Source: Epithemia pelagica (Eukaryota; Bacillariophyta; Bacillariophyceae; Surirellales; Surirellaceae). Taken from it: a DNA stretch of 64,000 nucleotides. Below the pieces are notes generated by a model. The model saw only the letters and a program-made list of their open reading frames with translations, was not told where the DNA came from and ran no database searches. Positions within the stretch are counted from its first letter, which is position 1; each line of letters opens with the position of its first letter. Location: the NCBI GenBank assembly GCA_946965045.2, contig OX337232.1, positions 496,001 through 560,000 of the forward strand. Direction: 5' to 3'. Made by a program: the position numbers and the translations under genes. Of this stretch, positions 19,801 to 30,813 are shown in pieces.

Positions 19801-21627
19801 ATGACCGAATCAAGTACCACGATGACAGCCACAACAACAACACGACAAGAATACCACAGTGACATGGGAGCGTCCAGCCAAGCAACGTTGCGAGCAGCAC
19901 CAGCACAACAGCAACCAGAAGCTCCGTGCTTGCCGTGGTTGCCGGTGTGGCATCACCGCCTCTGGCACCCACGGCCCTCGCTGTGGGACGACGATTCCCC
20001 AAAAGTGGACAAGGACGACGAAACACCCGAATCGGATTGGTTGCAACCCGACAACAACGACGACAAGGACGAGGAGGAGAAACCTCATTTTCCGTTGGAC
20101 GATTCACTGCCGACGAGAAGGAGCCATTCCAGTCCCCCACCATCACCAAAGCAACGACCCGATCCACAAGGCAAAACTTGGAATGAGGCGGTTGCGGATT
20201 CGAAAAAAGAGGAGGAGGAGGAGGAAGAAGAGTTGCAAGCATCCCTACCATTATCAGACGACGACGACGAGTCGGACGTGAGTTGCCACCACGACGACGA
20301 GTCGAGTGGTGTGATGGAGGAACCAGTCACACCACCACCATTGGTACCCACGGATGCTGTCACACCCGACCCCGAACCGACGACGCACTCGGCCTTGTGG
20401 TTCACACTGTTGACGCACCTGCTCCACGAATCCCAACACTATCGACACCAAGTGGAGGAATTGCAACAGCAAGTCAAACAATTGCAGCAGCAACAACAAC
20501 CACGTCCACAAGACATGTGGAACGAGGAGGACCATACCATTGAATTTGTGGCCGAGGACACGAATCAGGACAACGAGAAAGAGGAGAATGACGCACAACA
20601 AGACGAAGAAGAAACAGAAGAAGCAGACGCGTGGGGCTTGTTTGAGTTTTCCGAACGACCCAGTTCCAATTCCCCGGACAAAATGGTGGCCGCATCATCA
20701 TCCTCATCCAGTTCCCGGACCAAACTCCAAGCCTTGGAGCAAGCCCTTCACTCCACACAATGGCAAGTCTCATCGTTCGAGCAAGGCCTGCAGAACCACG
20801 AGGCGCACCTGGAAACGCGATTGCAAACCGTGGTGCAAGACTTGCATGGTCAAATGGCCGACTTGCAAGTTTCCTTGTACCAACAACAAGAATTGCAAGT
20901 GCAACAATTGCAAGAACGAGGCCGCTTGGAAACGGCCATGATGCGACAAATCATGGACGAACGCGTTCAAGACTATGAAACCCAATTGCAACACGTGACC
21001 AAACAACTGGCCGACTTGCAGCAACAACAATTGTCGTTGCTGCGGCAACCGCTGGATTCCACCACGGTGCCCACGACGGTCCATACCTCATCGTCGTCGT
21101 CGCCGTCCTTGTCGCTGGCACAAACACGGACCGAAGAAGAAACGACCAGTCTCTTGGCGCTCAAACCATCGTTGGAGGAAACGCTCACGAGCAGTCCGAC
21201 ACGTCCCAGGCAACCGCAAACTGTGTTTCGCACCAAGCCTACAACCAGTACTCCCTTGGCCGAGTGGATGTCCCGGACCGAAACCAGCCCCACAACCACG
21301 ACGACGATGACGACGACCCTGTCGTTGCCCCCACCCGTTCTACTGTCCTCACCGCCCTCGAAACAAGTGTCTGTGCCACACGCTGGTCGGTCGACGACAG
21401 CTACAGACGACTTGCTGCTCCTCCACAATCGACCCTCGTTTGAAGAACGAGCCGAACGTCGCAACCAATTGCGGCGACGACGCCAAAGTGTCGAATCCTT
21501 TATGCGCGCCCAAGTCCAACACATTCGGCAACGCAATTGGGGCGATTCATCGTCGTCGATTGTGGAAAGTATGGCCGGTCATCAGTCCTTGCCCACTCTC
21601 ATGTTGCAACCGCACGAGCAGCCGTGA
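19801..21627 (+). CDS. Family B parent (B0), coiled-coil protein of unknown function
   Basis: 608 residues, one intact frame from ATG 19801 to TGA 21625-21627. N-terminus (1-195): Pro/Trp-containing P-C-L-P-W-L-P-V-W-H-H segment, then strongly acidic with Glu and Asp runs. Coiled coil about 200-233 (H-Q-V-E-E-L-Q-Q-Q-V-K-Q-L-Q then Gln run). Second acidic part 240-290. Long coiled coil about 300-420 with L-E-T-R-L-Q-T-V-V-Q-D-L and L-Q-V-Q-Q-L-Q-E-R-G. Ser/Thr/Pro-rich linker. C-terminal basic R-R-R-R-Q-S-V-E-S-F-M segment and a conserved end (H-Q-S-L-P-T). No catalytic motif. Probably a structural or scaffold protein. The five other copies in the window are all broken. Confidence 0.7.
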   Translation: MTESSTTMTATTTTRQEYHSDMGASSQATLRAAPAQQQPEAPCLPWLPVWHHRLWHPRPSLWDDDSPKVDKDDETPESDWLQPDNNDDKDEEEKPHFPLDDSLPTRRSHSSPPPSPKQRPDPQGKTWNEAVADSKKEEEEEEEELQASLPLSDDDDESDVSCHHDDESSGVMEEPVTPPPLVPTDAVTPDPEPTTHSALWFTLLTHLLHESQHYRHQVEELQQQVKQLQQQQQPRPQDMWNEEDHTIEFVAEDTNQDNEKEENDAQQDEEETEEADAWGLFEFSERPSSNSPDKMVAASSSSSSSRTKLQALEQALHSTQWQVSSFEQGLQNHEAHLETRLQTVVQDLHGQMADLQVSLYQQQELQVQQLQERGRLETAMMRQIMDERVQDYETQLQHVTKQLADLQQQQLSLLRQPLDSTTVPTTVHTSSSSSPSLSLAQTRTEEETTSLLALKPSLEETLTSSPTRPRQPQTVFRTKPTTSTPLAEWMSRTETSPTTTTTMTTTLSLPPPVLLSSPPSKQVSVPHAGRSTTATDDLLLLHNRPSFEERAERRNQLRRRRQSVESFMRAQVQHIRQRNWGDSSSSIVESMAGHQSLPTLMLQPHEQP

Positions 21628-22704
21628 CACAACCAAGGAGCAACCGGAGGTGCCTATTTGAAAATAGAACGGCCGCCTCAGGCGACCTTGTGCTGCGTGT
21701 CCCTTCCCCAATGCCCAAAGGTTGGAGGAAGTAAAAGAATTTGCCTTTCCCATTCAGATCATCCAGTCTGCTTGACTTTTCTTCTTCTTCTTCTTTACGC
21801 TCAAAGAGAAAACGCCGTAAAGAGTGCGAGGACAGAAAGAGAGAGAAAAATCGCCAATGCCGACGTGATGCCTGAGGCCATGGTTTGAGAAACAAACAGA
21901 TGATACGCTGATGTTACATGGTCATTGATTTTACGAATGGCACGATTGTCAGTCCCTGTTTGCTTTTGCGATCTATGAGTTATCTACCATCTCCTTGTCG
22001 GAAAAGAGGTTGAAGGTACCGCAGATTTTGCGTTGTAGTAGCTCGCGAGTCCGATTTCCTTCAAGGCTTGCATCACCTTCGGCGTGAAGGACTACCGGCG
22101 TGTATGGCCGTGCACAACTCTTTGTTCAAAGACATTGGATGCGATTTCGCCGGCATTCTCACATTCTCCTCGGCGGACACAAAACATCATCCATCGCGTT
22201 TCCTCGTCCTCCTTCTTTGAGATTGACACTCTTCTTTTCTCTCTCGTGAGTTGCCATCGGTCTCTTCGATTTTGGGATTGCTATGGTCTCCACCGCCTTT
22301 GAAACGGCGTTGAATTCATCTATTCTTGGCACATCTTGTTCTGCAAACCGCAACGACCACAAAATCCTCGATTCGATTGGAGGCACGTTTGATTCGGAAA
22401 CCTCACAAGGCATCTCTATTTCTGTTTGAGATAAAGAACGACAACAATGTAGAGCTGGCTTCATATTCATTGTACTCAAAAGGTCGACAAGAGCTGCAGG
22501 TTGTTCTCGGCGTCACGAATGAGTGGGGTGGAACGAGCTTCACAACAGGTTCTATCCACCAGTGCGATTTCCGAGATAAGTCTGTCGAAGATCATTTGAC
22601 CTCGTAGGGTCAAATTGCTACTCGCCGAGTCATTGACCGGACCCCCATGATTAACTGGGAGGTCTTTCGTTCATTGACCAGTGGGTTGGGTTTCAAAAGT
22701 GCCT
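21628..22704. repeat. Array D region, copy 0 (downstream of B0)
   Basis: Shares blocks with 25604-26520 and 49589-50577, and in part with 29687-30550. Shared features are the CTTCTTCTT tract, CGCCAATGCCGACGTGATG, GATGTTACATGGTCATTGA, and a CATTCTCAC-rich segment. Short frames on either strand are not convincing genes. Confidence 0.55.
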
Positions 22705-22845
22705 ATGGAGTATGCGGATGACAAGTTGGTCGACTGTTTCCAAAATGATACTGTCCTCGTGGAAAGGTCTGAGACGCTCAAGACGAAAGAAGAGGGATTG
22801 GGCGAATTTATTCGTATTTTCCAGGCTGTCCCGTTGTTGTCATAA
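22705..22845 (+). CDS. D-tail conserved short frame, copy 0
   Basis: A 46-residue frame M-E-Y-A-D-D-K-L-V-D-C-F-Q-N-D ending I-R-I-F-Q-A-V-P-L-L-S before TAA. Four copies in the window keep this frame to the same stop position, with mostly amino-acid-level changes and no frame-breaking indels. It may be the last exon of an array gene whose 5' part is degenerate here. Function unknown. Confidence 0.3.
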   Translation: MEYADDKLVDCFQNDTVLVERSETLKTKEEGLGEFIRIFQAVPLLS

Positions 22846-23618
22846 TTTAAACATAGAACCCGAGCTTCTTGGAAGAAACAGGGCAACCTGTTCTGACATG
22901 TGAATCACAACGTATGGCTTCCATTTTATCATCACCAATGTATGAATGTGGGCAGATTTTATCGTGTTCATTTCGAACGACTGCACTGGTGCCACACAAT
23001 GATTGTAAAAGTTGAAAATATCCCCTACTAGATGTTGGACACGAGGGGGTCAGTCTCCAACGGAAGTCCACCAAGCCAAGCCAAGCGAAGCCAGACGAGA
23101 ACTAAAACGATAAAACAAGGCTGCTCCACACCATCGTTATTTGAGGCAGAGAGCCTCGTTAGAGGTGAGTTGGTGGATTGAAGAAAAGACGAACGACGGC
23201 CAAAAGGTGGCCGAGCCAGAGAAAACCGAAGCCATCATCAAAGCAATCGTTCCAATAGTTTACAGAACAACAACAGCCATTAACAGTCTCTAGGGTTGGA
23301 TTAGTTTACACATCTTCCTCTGGCTTTCGAAATTGGACGAGAAGTAGGAGTACTCCTCCCTTGTTATTAAGAAGACATTACCTAGCTACTACCTAGCCAC
23401 TATATGGCAGGGATAGATACGGGCTCATCTCCATTTACTCCTATTATAGTTCGCGCAGAAATCGTGACTGAACCGGAATTGACGTGGCGATTCCCACCAA
23501 ATCTCTCCTTCATTGTCGTGAGATTTACGTTTGTTTGTGTGTTGCCATGAGTGGCCGTGCAAATTTAAAAGCAAGAGTTTCCGATCAATTGAATTGTTTG
23601 TGTCCCCTCTTCAACAAG
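22846..23618. repeat. Array spacer and probable C1 promoter
   Basis: Repeated before C2, C4 and C5, and in part before C3. It carries the CAAGCCAAGCC short repeat near 23070-23090, the GAAGTAGGAGTACTCCTCCC inverted motif (near 23341), and TTTAAAAGCAAGAGTTTC just upstream of the ATG. Confidence 0.5.
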
Positions 23619-24179
23619 ATGACAAGCAAATGGTGTTGCCTGTTGGGAAGCTTGCTGATTGCCGTGCTTCTTTCTGTAGAGGCGACGGTGGCATTCTCGC
23701 CGACCCGTCCTTTGAGGACCCAGGTTTCACGTCTTTCAAGTACGAACCGAAATATTAAGCCGAAAGAGCCGTTCGAAATGAACACGAAAGAGCTCCAAGT
23801 GGCCAATGTCGAGGCAGCCCAAAAGTCTCTGGACTTAGCTGACACTGCAAATACTATTGCTGAGAAGTCAAGCACTATTGCTGCGATTTCTGTTGCAATT
23901 TCTGCTCTTGTACCTTTACTCATTGCATTTGTGGCAAACAACAAGATCGATACTATTCGCGTGGAAGACCAAATCTTTCAACTGGAACTCAAGAAACTGG
24001 AGACAAATAATAAAAAGAAAAAGCATGATATTCAAGCATTGATTGATGCAAAGAAAGGTGTGACTCCTAAACGCTTGTCTACCAATCAACGCAGTAATTT
24101 ATTGAATGACGGTGCTGTCGCTTGGCTCAAGAAGCATACGGTTGCCGAACAGGGAAATTCCTTACCTTGGTTGACGTAA
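23619..24179 (+). CDS. Family C copy 1 (C1), plastid-targeted membrane/coiled-coil protein
   Basis: 186 residues from ATG 23619 (M-T-S-K-W-C-C). The upstream frame is open here but has stops in C2 and C3, so this start is used for all copies. The hydrophobic signal peptide ends E-A-T-V-A and is followed by F-S-P-T-R-P-L-R and a Ser/Arg-rich stretch. That is the A-F type cleavage motif of diatom bipartite plastid presequences. Then come M-N-T-K-E-L-Q-V-A-N-V-E-A-A-Q, one hydrophobic segment (A-I-S-A-L-V-P-L-L-I-A-F, about 120-140), a short charged coil with one I-F-Q-L-E-L unit, K-K-K-K and a conserved end (N-S-L-P-W-L-T). Unlike C2-C5 it has an S-S-T-I-A duplicate before the hydrophobic segment (E-K-S-S-T-I). 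Function unknown. Confidence 0.75.
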   Translation: MTSKWCCLLGSLLIAVLLSVEATVAFSPTRPLRTQVSRLSSTNRNIKPKEPFEMNTKELQVANVEAAQKSLDLADTANTIAEKSSTIAAISVAISALVPLLIAFVANNKIDTIRVEDQIFQLELKKLETNNKKKKHDIQALIDAKKGVTPKRLSTNQRSNLLNDGAVAWLKKHTVAEQGNSLPWLT

Positions 24180-24399
24180 AAGTCGTTCGTTGAGCACGTG
24201 GGACTACAAATGGGGTTTGGGACGATCGGACCGGAAGTCATGCGAATGTTCGCGTTGGGCTCCAACTGGATACGATAGAAGATATATAACGAGTAGTGCA
24301 AAGAACTGAAGCACAGCACTTTGTTGGGTGGTATTACATTGCATCATGGAGATGCGGTTCTAGAATGTGAACACTTTGACGAACCTGCCTGTCGTGGAA

Positions 24400-25603
24400 C
24401 GCGCCCAACGCCAACTAAAGTAATAGCAGAACACCAACAAGCCCCGTGCCTGTCCTTGTTTCAGTTTTGGACTTCATGGCATCACCGAGTCTGGCAATCA
24501 CGACCACATCTGTTGGGCGATTCCCCAGATGACAAGGATGTGTTACATGACGAGAACGACGAAGAGAAAGCTCATACTTGTTTGGACGAATCACTGTCGA
24601 TTCCAGTCCCCCACGGAGTCACACACATCCCTACCATTATCAGACGACGACGATGACAATGATTTGGACGCGAGTTGCCCCAACGACGACTAGGACGAAT
24701 CGACGTACAGTGATTGTGCGATGAAGGAACCACAGTAGCTCCGGTTGTAGTAGTTAATACACCATCACCAGTATTGCCCACGGATGCTGCTTCACCCGAC
24801 CAAACCGGACTCGAAACGTCAAATGGCTGACTTGCAAGTCTCCTTGTACCAACACCAAGAATTGCAAGTGCAACAATTGCAAGACCGAGGCCGCTTGGAA
24901 ACGGCCATGATGCGACAAATCATGGACGAAGGCATTCAAGACTATGAAACTCAATCGCAACACGTGACCAAACAACTGACCGAGTTGCAACAGCAGCAAT
25001 TGGTGGTGGTACGGCACAAGGATTCCACGACTGTGCCCACGACGGTTCATACCTCGGCGTCGTCCTCGCCGTCCTTCTCGCTGGCGCAAACACGGACCGA
25101 AGAAGAGACGACCACAGTCTCTTGGCGCTCAAACCATTGCTGGAGGAAACGCTCACGAGCAGTCCTACACGACCTATGAGACAGCAAAAATGTGTTTTGC
25201 ACCAAGCCTACAACCAGTATTCCATTGGCGGAGTGGATGTCCCGGACCGAAACCAGTCCCACCACAACGACGACGATGACGACGACCCTGTCGTTGCCCC
25301 CACCCGTTCTCTTGTCCTCACCGCCCTCGAAACGAGTGTCCGTGCCCCACCCTGGTCGGTCGACTGCACCTACAGACGACCATGACGTGCTGCTCCTCCA
25401 CAATCGACCCTCCTGTGAAGAACGAGCCGAGCCATCGCAATCGAGTGCGGCCATGACGCCAAAGTGTCGAATCCTTTAGGCGCGCCCAAGTCCAACACAT
25501 TCGGCCACGCAATTGGGGCGATTCATCGTCGTCGATTGTGGAAAGTATGGCCGGTCATCAGTCCTTGCCCATGCTCTTGTTGAAACCGCACGAGCAGCCG
25601 TGA
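24400..25603 (+). pseudogene. Family B decayed copy 1
   Basis: Similar to B0 from P-C-L-S-L-F-Q-F-W to the terminal Q-P stop (TGA 25601-25603). The N-terminus differs from B0. Frameshifts occur near 24600. A large internal deletion joins the T-P-D-Q-T-G-L-E region directly to M-A-D-L-Q-V-S-L-Y, removing about 300 bases. There are further shifts after 25120. Confidence 0.8.
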
Positions 25604-26520
25604 CACCACCAAGGGAGAGAGGTGCCTGTTGTTTGGTAGCTACCACACAGGTTGACACTGCCCAACAAGTGTGTGGGGAAAATGACACCAGTCAATATGG
25701 GTAAATATGCCATTCATTATATCCAAGTCGTTGGAAATGGACTCGAATGATTGCTGCGGAAAAGAATTTCGCAGTGAAAATGAAACGGCCGCCTCAGGCG
25801 ACCTTGTGCTGTGTGTCCCTTCCCCAATGCCCAAAGGTTGAAGGAAGTAAAAGACTTTTCCTTTCCCATTCGGATCATCGAGTCTGCTTGACTCGTCTTC
25901 TTCTTCTTCTTCTTAACCCTGAAAGAGAAAACGTCGTAAACACTGCGAGGACAGAGAGAGAGAAAAAAATCGCCAATGCCGACGTGATGCCTGAGGCCAT
26001 GGTTTTGAGAACATACAGATGATACACTGATGTTACATGGTCATTGATTTTACGGTGGCTCGATTGTCAGTCCGCATTTGCCTTTGCGATCTATGAGTTA
26101 TCCACCATCTCCTTGTCAGAAAAGAGGTTGGAGGTACCGTTGATTTGAAGCGAAAAGTAGTTTCTCACTTGTGCGTCGAGAAACAGCCGTATACCCAAGA
26201 TAACATGCTGTTCCGCAATTTGGCGGCAGCGCCTCAACAGTCCTGCGACAAGAGCTGCAGGTTGTTCTCGGCGTCACGAATGAGCCGGGTGGAACAAGCA
26301 TCACAACAGGTTCTATCCACCACTGCGATTTCCGAGATTATTGACAATATCTTTAGGCAGAACGCCAACAAGTCTGTCGAAGATCATTTGGCTGCGAAAA
26401 GGGAAATGGTGTTGGCCTCGAACGGTCAAATTGCTACTCGCCGAGTCATTGACCGGACCCCCATGATTAACTGGGAGGTCTTTCGTTCATTGACCAGTCG
26501 GTTGGGTTACAAAAGTGCCT
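25604..26520. repeat. Array D region, copy 1
   Basis: Matches 21628-22704 and 49589-50577 in blocks. A plus frame 26202-26537 (R-V-E-Q-A-S-Q-Q-V-L-S-T-T to N-W-E-V-F-R-S-L-T-S) is longer here than in the other copies. It runs in a different frame from the D-tail that follows, so it may be the damaged 5' part of the same gene. Confidence 0.5.
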
Positions 26521-26661
26521 ATGGAGTATGCGGATGACAAGTTGGCCGACTGTTTCCAAGATGATACTGTCCTCGTGGAAGGGTCTGAGACACTCACGAC
26601 GAAAGAAGAGGGATTGGGCCAAGTTATTCGTATTTTCCAGGCTGTCCCGTTGTTGTCATAA
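26521..26661 (+). CDS. D-tail conserved short frame, copy 1
   Basis: 46 residues, differing from copy 0 by a few substitutions (e.g. Q-D for Q-N, E-G for E-R) and no indels. Ends P-L-L-S, TAA. Confidence 0.3.
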   Translation: MEYADDKLADCFQDDTVLVEGSETLTTKEEGLGQVIRIFQAVPLLS

Positions 26662-27427
26662 TTTAAACATAGGACCCGAGCTTCTTGGAAGAAACAGGGC
26701 ACCCTGTTCTGACATGTGAATCACAACTTATGGCTTCCATTTTATCATCACCAATGTATGAATGTGGGCAGATTTTATCGTGTTCATTTCGAACGACTGC
26801 ACTGGTGCCACACAATGATTGTAAAAGTTGAAAATATCCCCTACTAGACGTTGGACACGACGGGGGTCAGTCTCCAACGGAAGTCCACCAAGCCAAGCCA
26901 AGCCAGACGAGAACTACAACGATGAAACAAGGCTGCTCCGCACCATCGTTATTTGGGGCAGAGAGCCTCCTTAGAGGCGAGTTGGTGGATTGAAGAAAAG
27001 ACCAACGATGGCCAAAAGGTGGCTGGGGCAGAGAAGACCGAAGCAATCTTCAAGGCAATCGTTCCAATAGTTTACAGAACAATACCAGCCATTAACAGTC
27101 TCTAGGGTTGGATTAGTTTTCACATCTTCCTCTGGCTTTTGAAACAGGAGTACTCCTCCCTTGTTAAGATAGCTACTCCTACCTAGCAACTATGTGGCAG
27201 GTATGGTAGATACTGGACCCGCCGATTAAAATTTGGTCGCGCAGAAATCGTGACTGAATCACAGATGGCGCGCAAAGTGAAGTGGCGATTCCCACCAACT
27301 CTGTTGCCAAAACCCAGACTGTCGTGAGATTTACGTTTGTTGTTTATTTGTCGCCATGAGTGGCCGTGCATATTTAAAAGCAAGAGTTTCTGATCAATTG
27401 AATTGTTAGTGTCCCCTCTTCAACAAG
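26662..27427. repeat. Array spacer and probable C2 promoter
   Basis: Homologous to 22846-23618, with small deletions around 27140-27180 where the CTCCTCCCTTGTTA block is shortened. Confidence 0.5.
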
Positions 27428-28021
27428 ATGGCAAGCAAATGGTGTTGCCTATTGGGGAACTTGCTGATTGCTATGCTTCTTTCTGCAAAGGCGACGGTGG
27501 CATTCTCGCCGACCCGTCCTTTGAGGGCCCAGGTTTCACGTCTTTCAAGTACGAACCGAAATTTTAAGCCGAAAGAGCCGTTCGAAATGAACACGAAAGA
27601 GCTCCAAGTGGCCAATGTCGAGGCAGCCCAAAAGTCTCTGGGCTTAGCTGACACTGCAAATACTATTGCTGCGACTGCAAATACTATTGCTGCGATTTCT
27701 GTTGCAATTTCTGCTCTTGTACCTTTACTCATTGCATATGGGGCAAACAACAAGATCGATACTATTCGCGTGGAAGACCGAATCTTTCAATTGGAGCTGA
27801 AAGAAAGAGAAGAAATCTTTCAACTGGAACTCAAGAAACTGGAGACAAATAATAAAAAGAAAAAACATGAAATACAAATATTGATTGATGCAAAGAAAGG
27901 TGTGACTCCTAAAAGCTTGTCTACCAATCAACGCAGTAATTTATTGAATGACGGGGCTGTCGCTTGGCTTAAGAAGCATACGGTTGCCGAACAGGGAAAT
28001 TCTTTACCTTGGTTGACGTAA
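27428..28021 (+). CDS. Family C copy 2 (C2), plastid-targeted membrane/coiled-coil protein
   Basis: 197 residues from ATG 27428 (M-A-S-K-W-C-C). It has the same presequence (K-A-T-V-A then F-S-P-T-R-P), the repeated A-N-T-I-A-A-T-A-N-T-I-A segment, one hydrophobic helix, then a coil with two I-F-Q-L-E-L units (C1 has one). It ends N-S-L-P-W-L-T. An in-frame TAG just upstream (in GAATTGTTAGTG) fixes the start. Confidence 0.75.
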   Translation: MASKWCCLLGNLLIAMLLSAKATVAFSPTRPLRAQVSRLSSTNRNFKPKEPFEMNTKELQVANVEAAQKSLGLADTANTIAATANTIAAISVAISALVPLLIAYGANNKIDTIRVEDRIFQLELKEREEIFQLELKKLETNNKKKKHEIQILIDAKKGVTPKSLSTNQRSNLLNDGAVAWLKKHTVAEQGNSLPWLT

Positions 28022-28249
28022 AAGTCGTACGTCGAGCACGTGGGACTACAAATGGGGTTTGGGACGATCGGACCGGAAATTATGGGAGTGTTCACGTTCT
28101 CCTCCAACTGAATACGATAGAAGATATATAACGAGTAGTGCAAAGAAGTGAAGCACAGCACTTTGTTGCAGGGTATTACATTGCATCATGGAGATGCGTT
28201 TCCCGAACGTGGACACTTTGACGAACCTGCCTGTCGTGGAACGAGCACA

Positions 28250-29686
28250 ACACCAACAAAAATAATAGCACAACACCAACAAGCCCCGTGCCTGTCCTTG
28301 TTTCAGTTTTGGACTTCATTGTATCACCGCCTCTGGCAACCACGACCACATCTGTTGGGCGATTCCCCAGATGACAAGGATGTGTTACATCACGAGAACG
28401 ACGAAGAGAAAGCTCATACTTGGTTGGACGATTCGCTGTCGAGAACGAGCGATTCCAGTCCCCCACTGAGTCACACGCATTCCTACCATTATCAGACGAC
28501 GACGATGACAATGAGTTGGACGCGAGTTGCCCGAACGACGACTAGGACGAATCGACGGACAGTGATGGTGCGATGAAGGAACCAGTAGCTCTGGTTGTAG
28601 TCGTTAATACACCATCACCAGTATTGCCCACGGATGCTGCTACACCCGACCAAACCGGACTCGAAACGACGACACTCTCCGCGGTGTGGTCCACACTGTT
28701 GACGCACTTGCTCCACGAATCCCAACACTATCGACACCAAGTGGAGGACTTGCAACACCAAGTCAAACAATTGCAACAATAACAACCACGACGTTAACAA
28801 CACACGTGGAACGAGGAGGACCGTACCATTGAATTTGTTGCCGCGCACTGGCAAGTCTCGTCGTTTGAACAAGGTCGGCAGAAACACAAAGGGCTCGTGG
28901 AAACAAGATGGTAAATGATCATTTAAGACTTGCATGGTCAAATGGCTGACTTGCAAGTCTCCTTGTACCAACACCAAGAATTGCAAGTGCAACAATTGCA
29001 AGACCGAGGCCGCTTGGAAACGGCCATGATGCGACAAATCATGGACGAACGCATTCAAGACTATGAAACCCAATTGCAACACGTGACCAAACAACTGACC
29101 GAGTTGCAGCAGCAGCAATTGGTGTTGGTACGGCACCAGGATTCCACGACTGTGCCCACGACAGTTCATACCTCGTCTTGGTCCTCGCCGTCCTTGTCGC
29201 TGGCGCAAACACGGACCGACGACGACAGTCTCTTAGCGCTCACGAGCAGTCCTATACACCAAACCTCCCTCCACAAACACCACCAGTAGTATTCCATGGG
29301 CGGAGTGGATGTCCCGGACCGAAACCAGTCCCACCACAACGACGACGATGACGACGACCCTCTCGTTGCCCCCACCCGAACTCTTTTCCTCACCGCTGCC
29401 CACGAAACAAGTGTCCGTGCCCCACCCTGGTCGGTCGACTGCACCTACAGACGACCATGACGTGCTGCTCCTCCACAATCGACCCCCCTTTGAAGAACGA
29501 GCCGAACGTTGTTAGCAATGGCGGCCATGACGCCGCCAAAGTGTCGAATCCTTTGGGCGCGCCCCCCAAGTCCAACACATTTGGCCACGCAATTGAGGCG
29601 ATTCATCGTCATCGTTTGTAGTGGAACGCATGGCCAGTCATCCGTCCTTGCCCACTCTCTTGTTACAACCGCACGAGCAGCCGTGA
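28250..29686 (+). pseudogene. Family B decayed copy 2
   Basis: Recognisable over nearly the whole B0 length, with stops and shifts at about 28460-28570, 28780-28800 (TAA after Q-L-Q-Q), 28913, 29230-29290 and 29514. The longest clean piece is the central coil (28930-29220). Confidence 0.85.
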
Positions 29687-30813
29687 CACAACACAAAAAG
29701 AGATGCCTGCCTGGATGGTGCCTCGAATGCCAACACTGTGTTGTTGTTGTTGTTTGGTACCACACCGATTGACACTTGTAAACAATAAGAGGATTCGAAC
29801 GATTCCTGGAACTTGACATGGCAGTGAGAGAAGAAGAAGAAGAAGAAGAACCACCAAATGCGATCTTGGGTCATGTGTCCATTCCCCGAAATGCACTCTC
29901 CAATCTTGCAGGCAATAGAAGAGTTTACCTTTTCCATTTCTGGATCATCCAATTCCTTGGACTCATCTTCTGAGCAAAAGTCGTAACCAATCCCAAGACA
30001 GACAGACAGAGCGAGAGAGAGAGAAATCGCTCATGCCGACGTGATACTTGAGGCCATGGTTGTGAGAAACCAACAGATGATACACTGATGTTACATGGTC
30101 ATTGACAAAAGATTGCCACTCTGTAGCTGCATCTACGAGTATAATCCTCTCCATGTCGGAAAATAAGTTAGAGGTACCCTAGCTAGCTAGCTAGTCTACG
30201 GTGCTGACTTGGCGAGTCTGACGCTCTGTAGGGCTGGCGCGTCAATTGCACCTCCGGCGTGAAGGACTGCCGGCGTGTATGGGAAGGAATCTCGAATGGC
30301 CAGTCGTGCAACTCTTGTTCAAAGACACTCCCATCACACGGAAAAGCCAGGTGGCTTGTGTGGATGCCGGCATTCTCACAACATCTTCTCCGCGGGCACA
30401 TCCATCGCGTATCGCGTCGTTCTTGACACTTCTTTCCTCTCGTGCGGTGTCATCAATATCGATCGGCCTTCTTTATTGATTGTGGGATTCCTCTCTGATC
30501 TCCGCCTTTGGAACGATCATATTCGTCGTTGCATTCAGATCTCTTCTTGATACTTTTTGCAAACCGCAACGCCAACAAAATCTTTTGATTCGAGGCACGT
30601 GAGATTCGGAAACCACCACAAACGCGAAGGCATCTCGTTTTTGGGGGTTGAGAAATCGGATCCGGACCCTTTGGGTTGTTGCGTGACCGTTGAAATAGAA
30701 AGTCTTTGCCCTACCTTCTTTGGGGCTGCAAGGCATATCCAACACACGAACTCTCATAGTTTGGAAGAACGGGTGTGGTGGGCATACCCCCATTCAGTGC
30801 GCTCAAAGAAAGA
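29687..30813. repeat. F region between B2 and CDPK2, duplicated at 56819-57900
   Basis: Nearly the same sequence precedes CDPK3. It includes a GAA microsatellite (near 29830-29850), CAGACAGACAGA, an AGCT tetramer run (30178-30195) and, from about 30240, a stretch related to the array D regions (GAAGGACTGCCGGCGTGTATGG). No convincing gene on either strand. Confidence 0.55.

Noticed and set aside
30775-30813. Upstream GTG start for CDPK2
   Set aside because: An ATG follows 13 codons later, and eukaryotic initiation favours it.
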